Below are positions 63,698 through 64,000 of a DNA stretch of 64,000 nucleotides, piece by piece; position 1 is the first letter of the stretch, and the number at the start of each line of letters is the position of its first letter. Where the stretch lies: contig NC_019757.1 in the NCBI RefSeq assembly GCF_000317535.1, positions 719,001 to 783,000 of the forward strand. The letters run 5' to 3'. Source of the DNA: Cylindrospermum stagnale PCC 7417. Lineage in GTDB: Bacteria; Cyanobacteriota; Cyanobacteriia; Cyanobacteriales; Nostocaceae. The notes below the pieces were generated by a model that saw nothing but the letters and a program-made list of their open reading frames with translations, made no database searches and had not been told where the DNA came from. A program made the position numbers and the translations under genes.

Positions 63698-64000
63698 TAA
63701 GCTGAAAATCCTATAATTTGCATATCATTATTGAGCATAACTCTTGTGGGGTGGGACGAAAAGCCCGCCCTTGATGTGCTTTTTTAAAAGCGTCACAGCT
63801 TATCACGTCCCCATAAAAAAATTAGGACTTACACAGCGTGGCAATTCATCCTAATTTTGGGTTTTTTTAATGATGTTTTGATGCGTCAGGGGACGCATCC
63901 TACTAATATTGGTTTTTTTTAATGGTGTTCTGATGCGTAAACAGACGCATCTCAATCCGGTTCGGAGAAGATCCCCCCGCCTGCGGCGACCCCCTTAAAA
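63698..64000. other. Intergenic end of the window with short hairpins
   Basis: Two near-identical hairpin units (GATGCGTCAGGGGACGCATC at 63880-63899 and GATGCGTAAACAGACGCATC at 63932-63951), each preceded by a T-rich run. Near 63824 lies half of the AGGACTTAC element that bounds the MITE-like repeats. No gene is seen. Confidence 0.6.

Overview
The window looks like chromosome of a filamentous, probably heterocyst-forming cyanobacterium (Nostocales, Nostoc/Anabaena-like). Supporting signs are the very frequent GCGATCGC (HIP1) octamers, a CyaB1-type GAF-GAF-PAS adenylate cyclase, DUF2808, PAP/fibrillin and ExoD proteins, pentapeptide-repeat proteins, NACHT-type STAND NTPases, large PAS/GAF histidine kinases and many short dispersed palindromic repeats. 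No rRNA, tRNA or CRISPR array was seen.

Layout. 0-11 kb: a sensor kinase with a stand-alone receiver, a secreted unknown, the adenylate cyclase, DUF2808, two half-size GDT1 (Mn/Ca exporter family) genes, a decayed MobA/TnpB chimera and an APC-family permease. 11-27 kb: pentapeptide proteins, an ABC exporter, a 1925-residue multidomain phosphoesterase/phytase-like protein, an SGNH hydrolase operon, a TnpB relic, a 46-residue membrane protein, and a fusion of a PlsY-like membrane domain to a PEP-synthase/rifampicin-phosphotransferase-like enzyme.

27-40 kb is the most unusual part: an effector/immunity-like island read on the minus strand and ended by a divergent AAA+ ATPase of the type found with extracellular contractile injection systems (eCIS). 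Three copies of one N-terminal leader (starting MYKPKQPSQ) occur. One heads an intact 662-residue DUF4157 protein with a C-terminal NlpC/P60-like cysteine-hydrolase domain. The second is cut off after 36 residues. The third runs out of frame into a LysM-bearing effector C-terminus. Orphan effector C-termini lie next to exported or lipoprotein partner genes. A 2,233-bp segment is duplicated almost perfectly 5,862 bp apart. The arrangement resembles leader/tip exchange in polymorphic toxin loci. No sheath, tube or baseplate gene is present here.

40-45 kb: a solitary TnpB element whose RuvC glutamate position is replaced by a palindromic mini-insert, a lipid kinase, ExoD, and a tandem array of five approximately 55-nt terminator-bearing small RNA units on the minus strand that resembles NsiR1. 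45-64 kb: a NACHT ATPase, fibrillin, an outer-membrane protein, an FHA protein, a PhnD-like binding lipoprotein translationally coupled to a histidine kinase, a second large cytosolic kinase, NurA, a HAD hydrolase, and a NACHT-pentapeptide-TPR protein.
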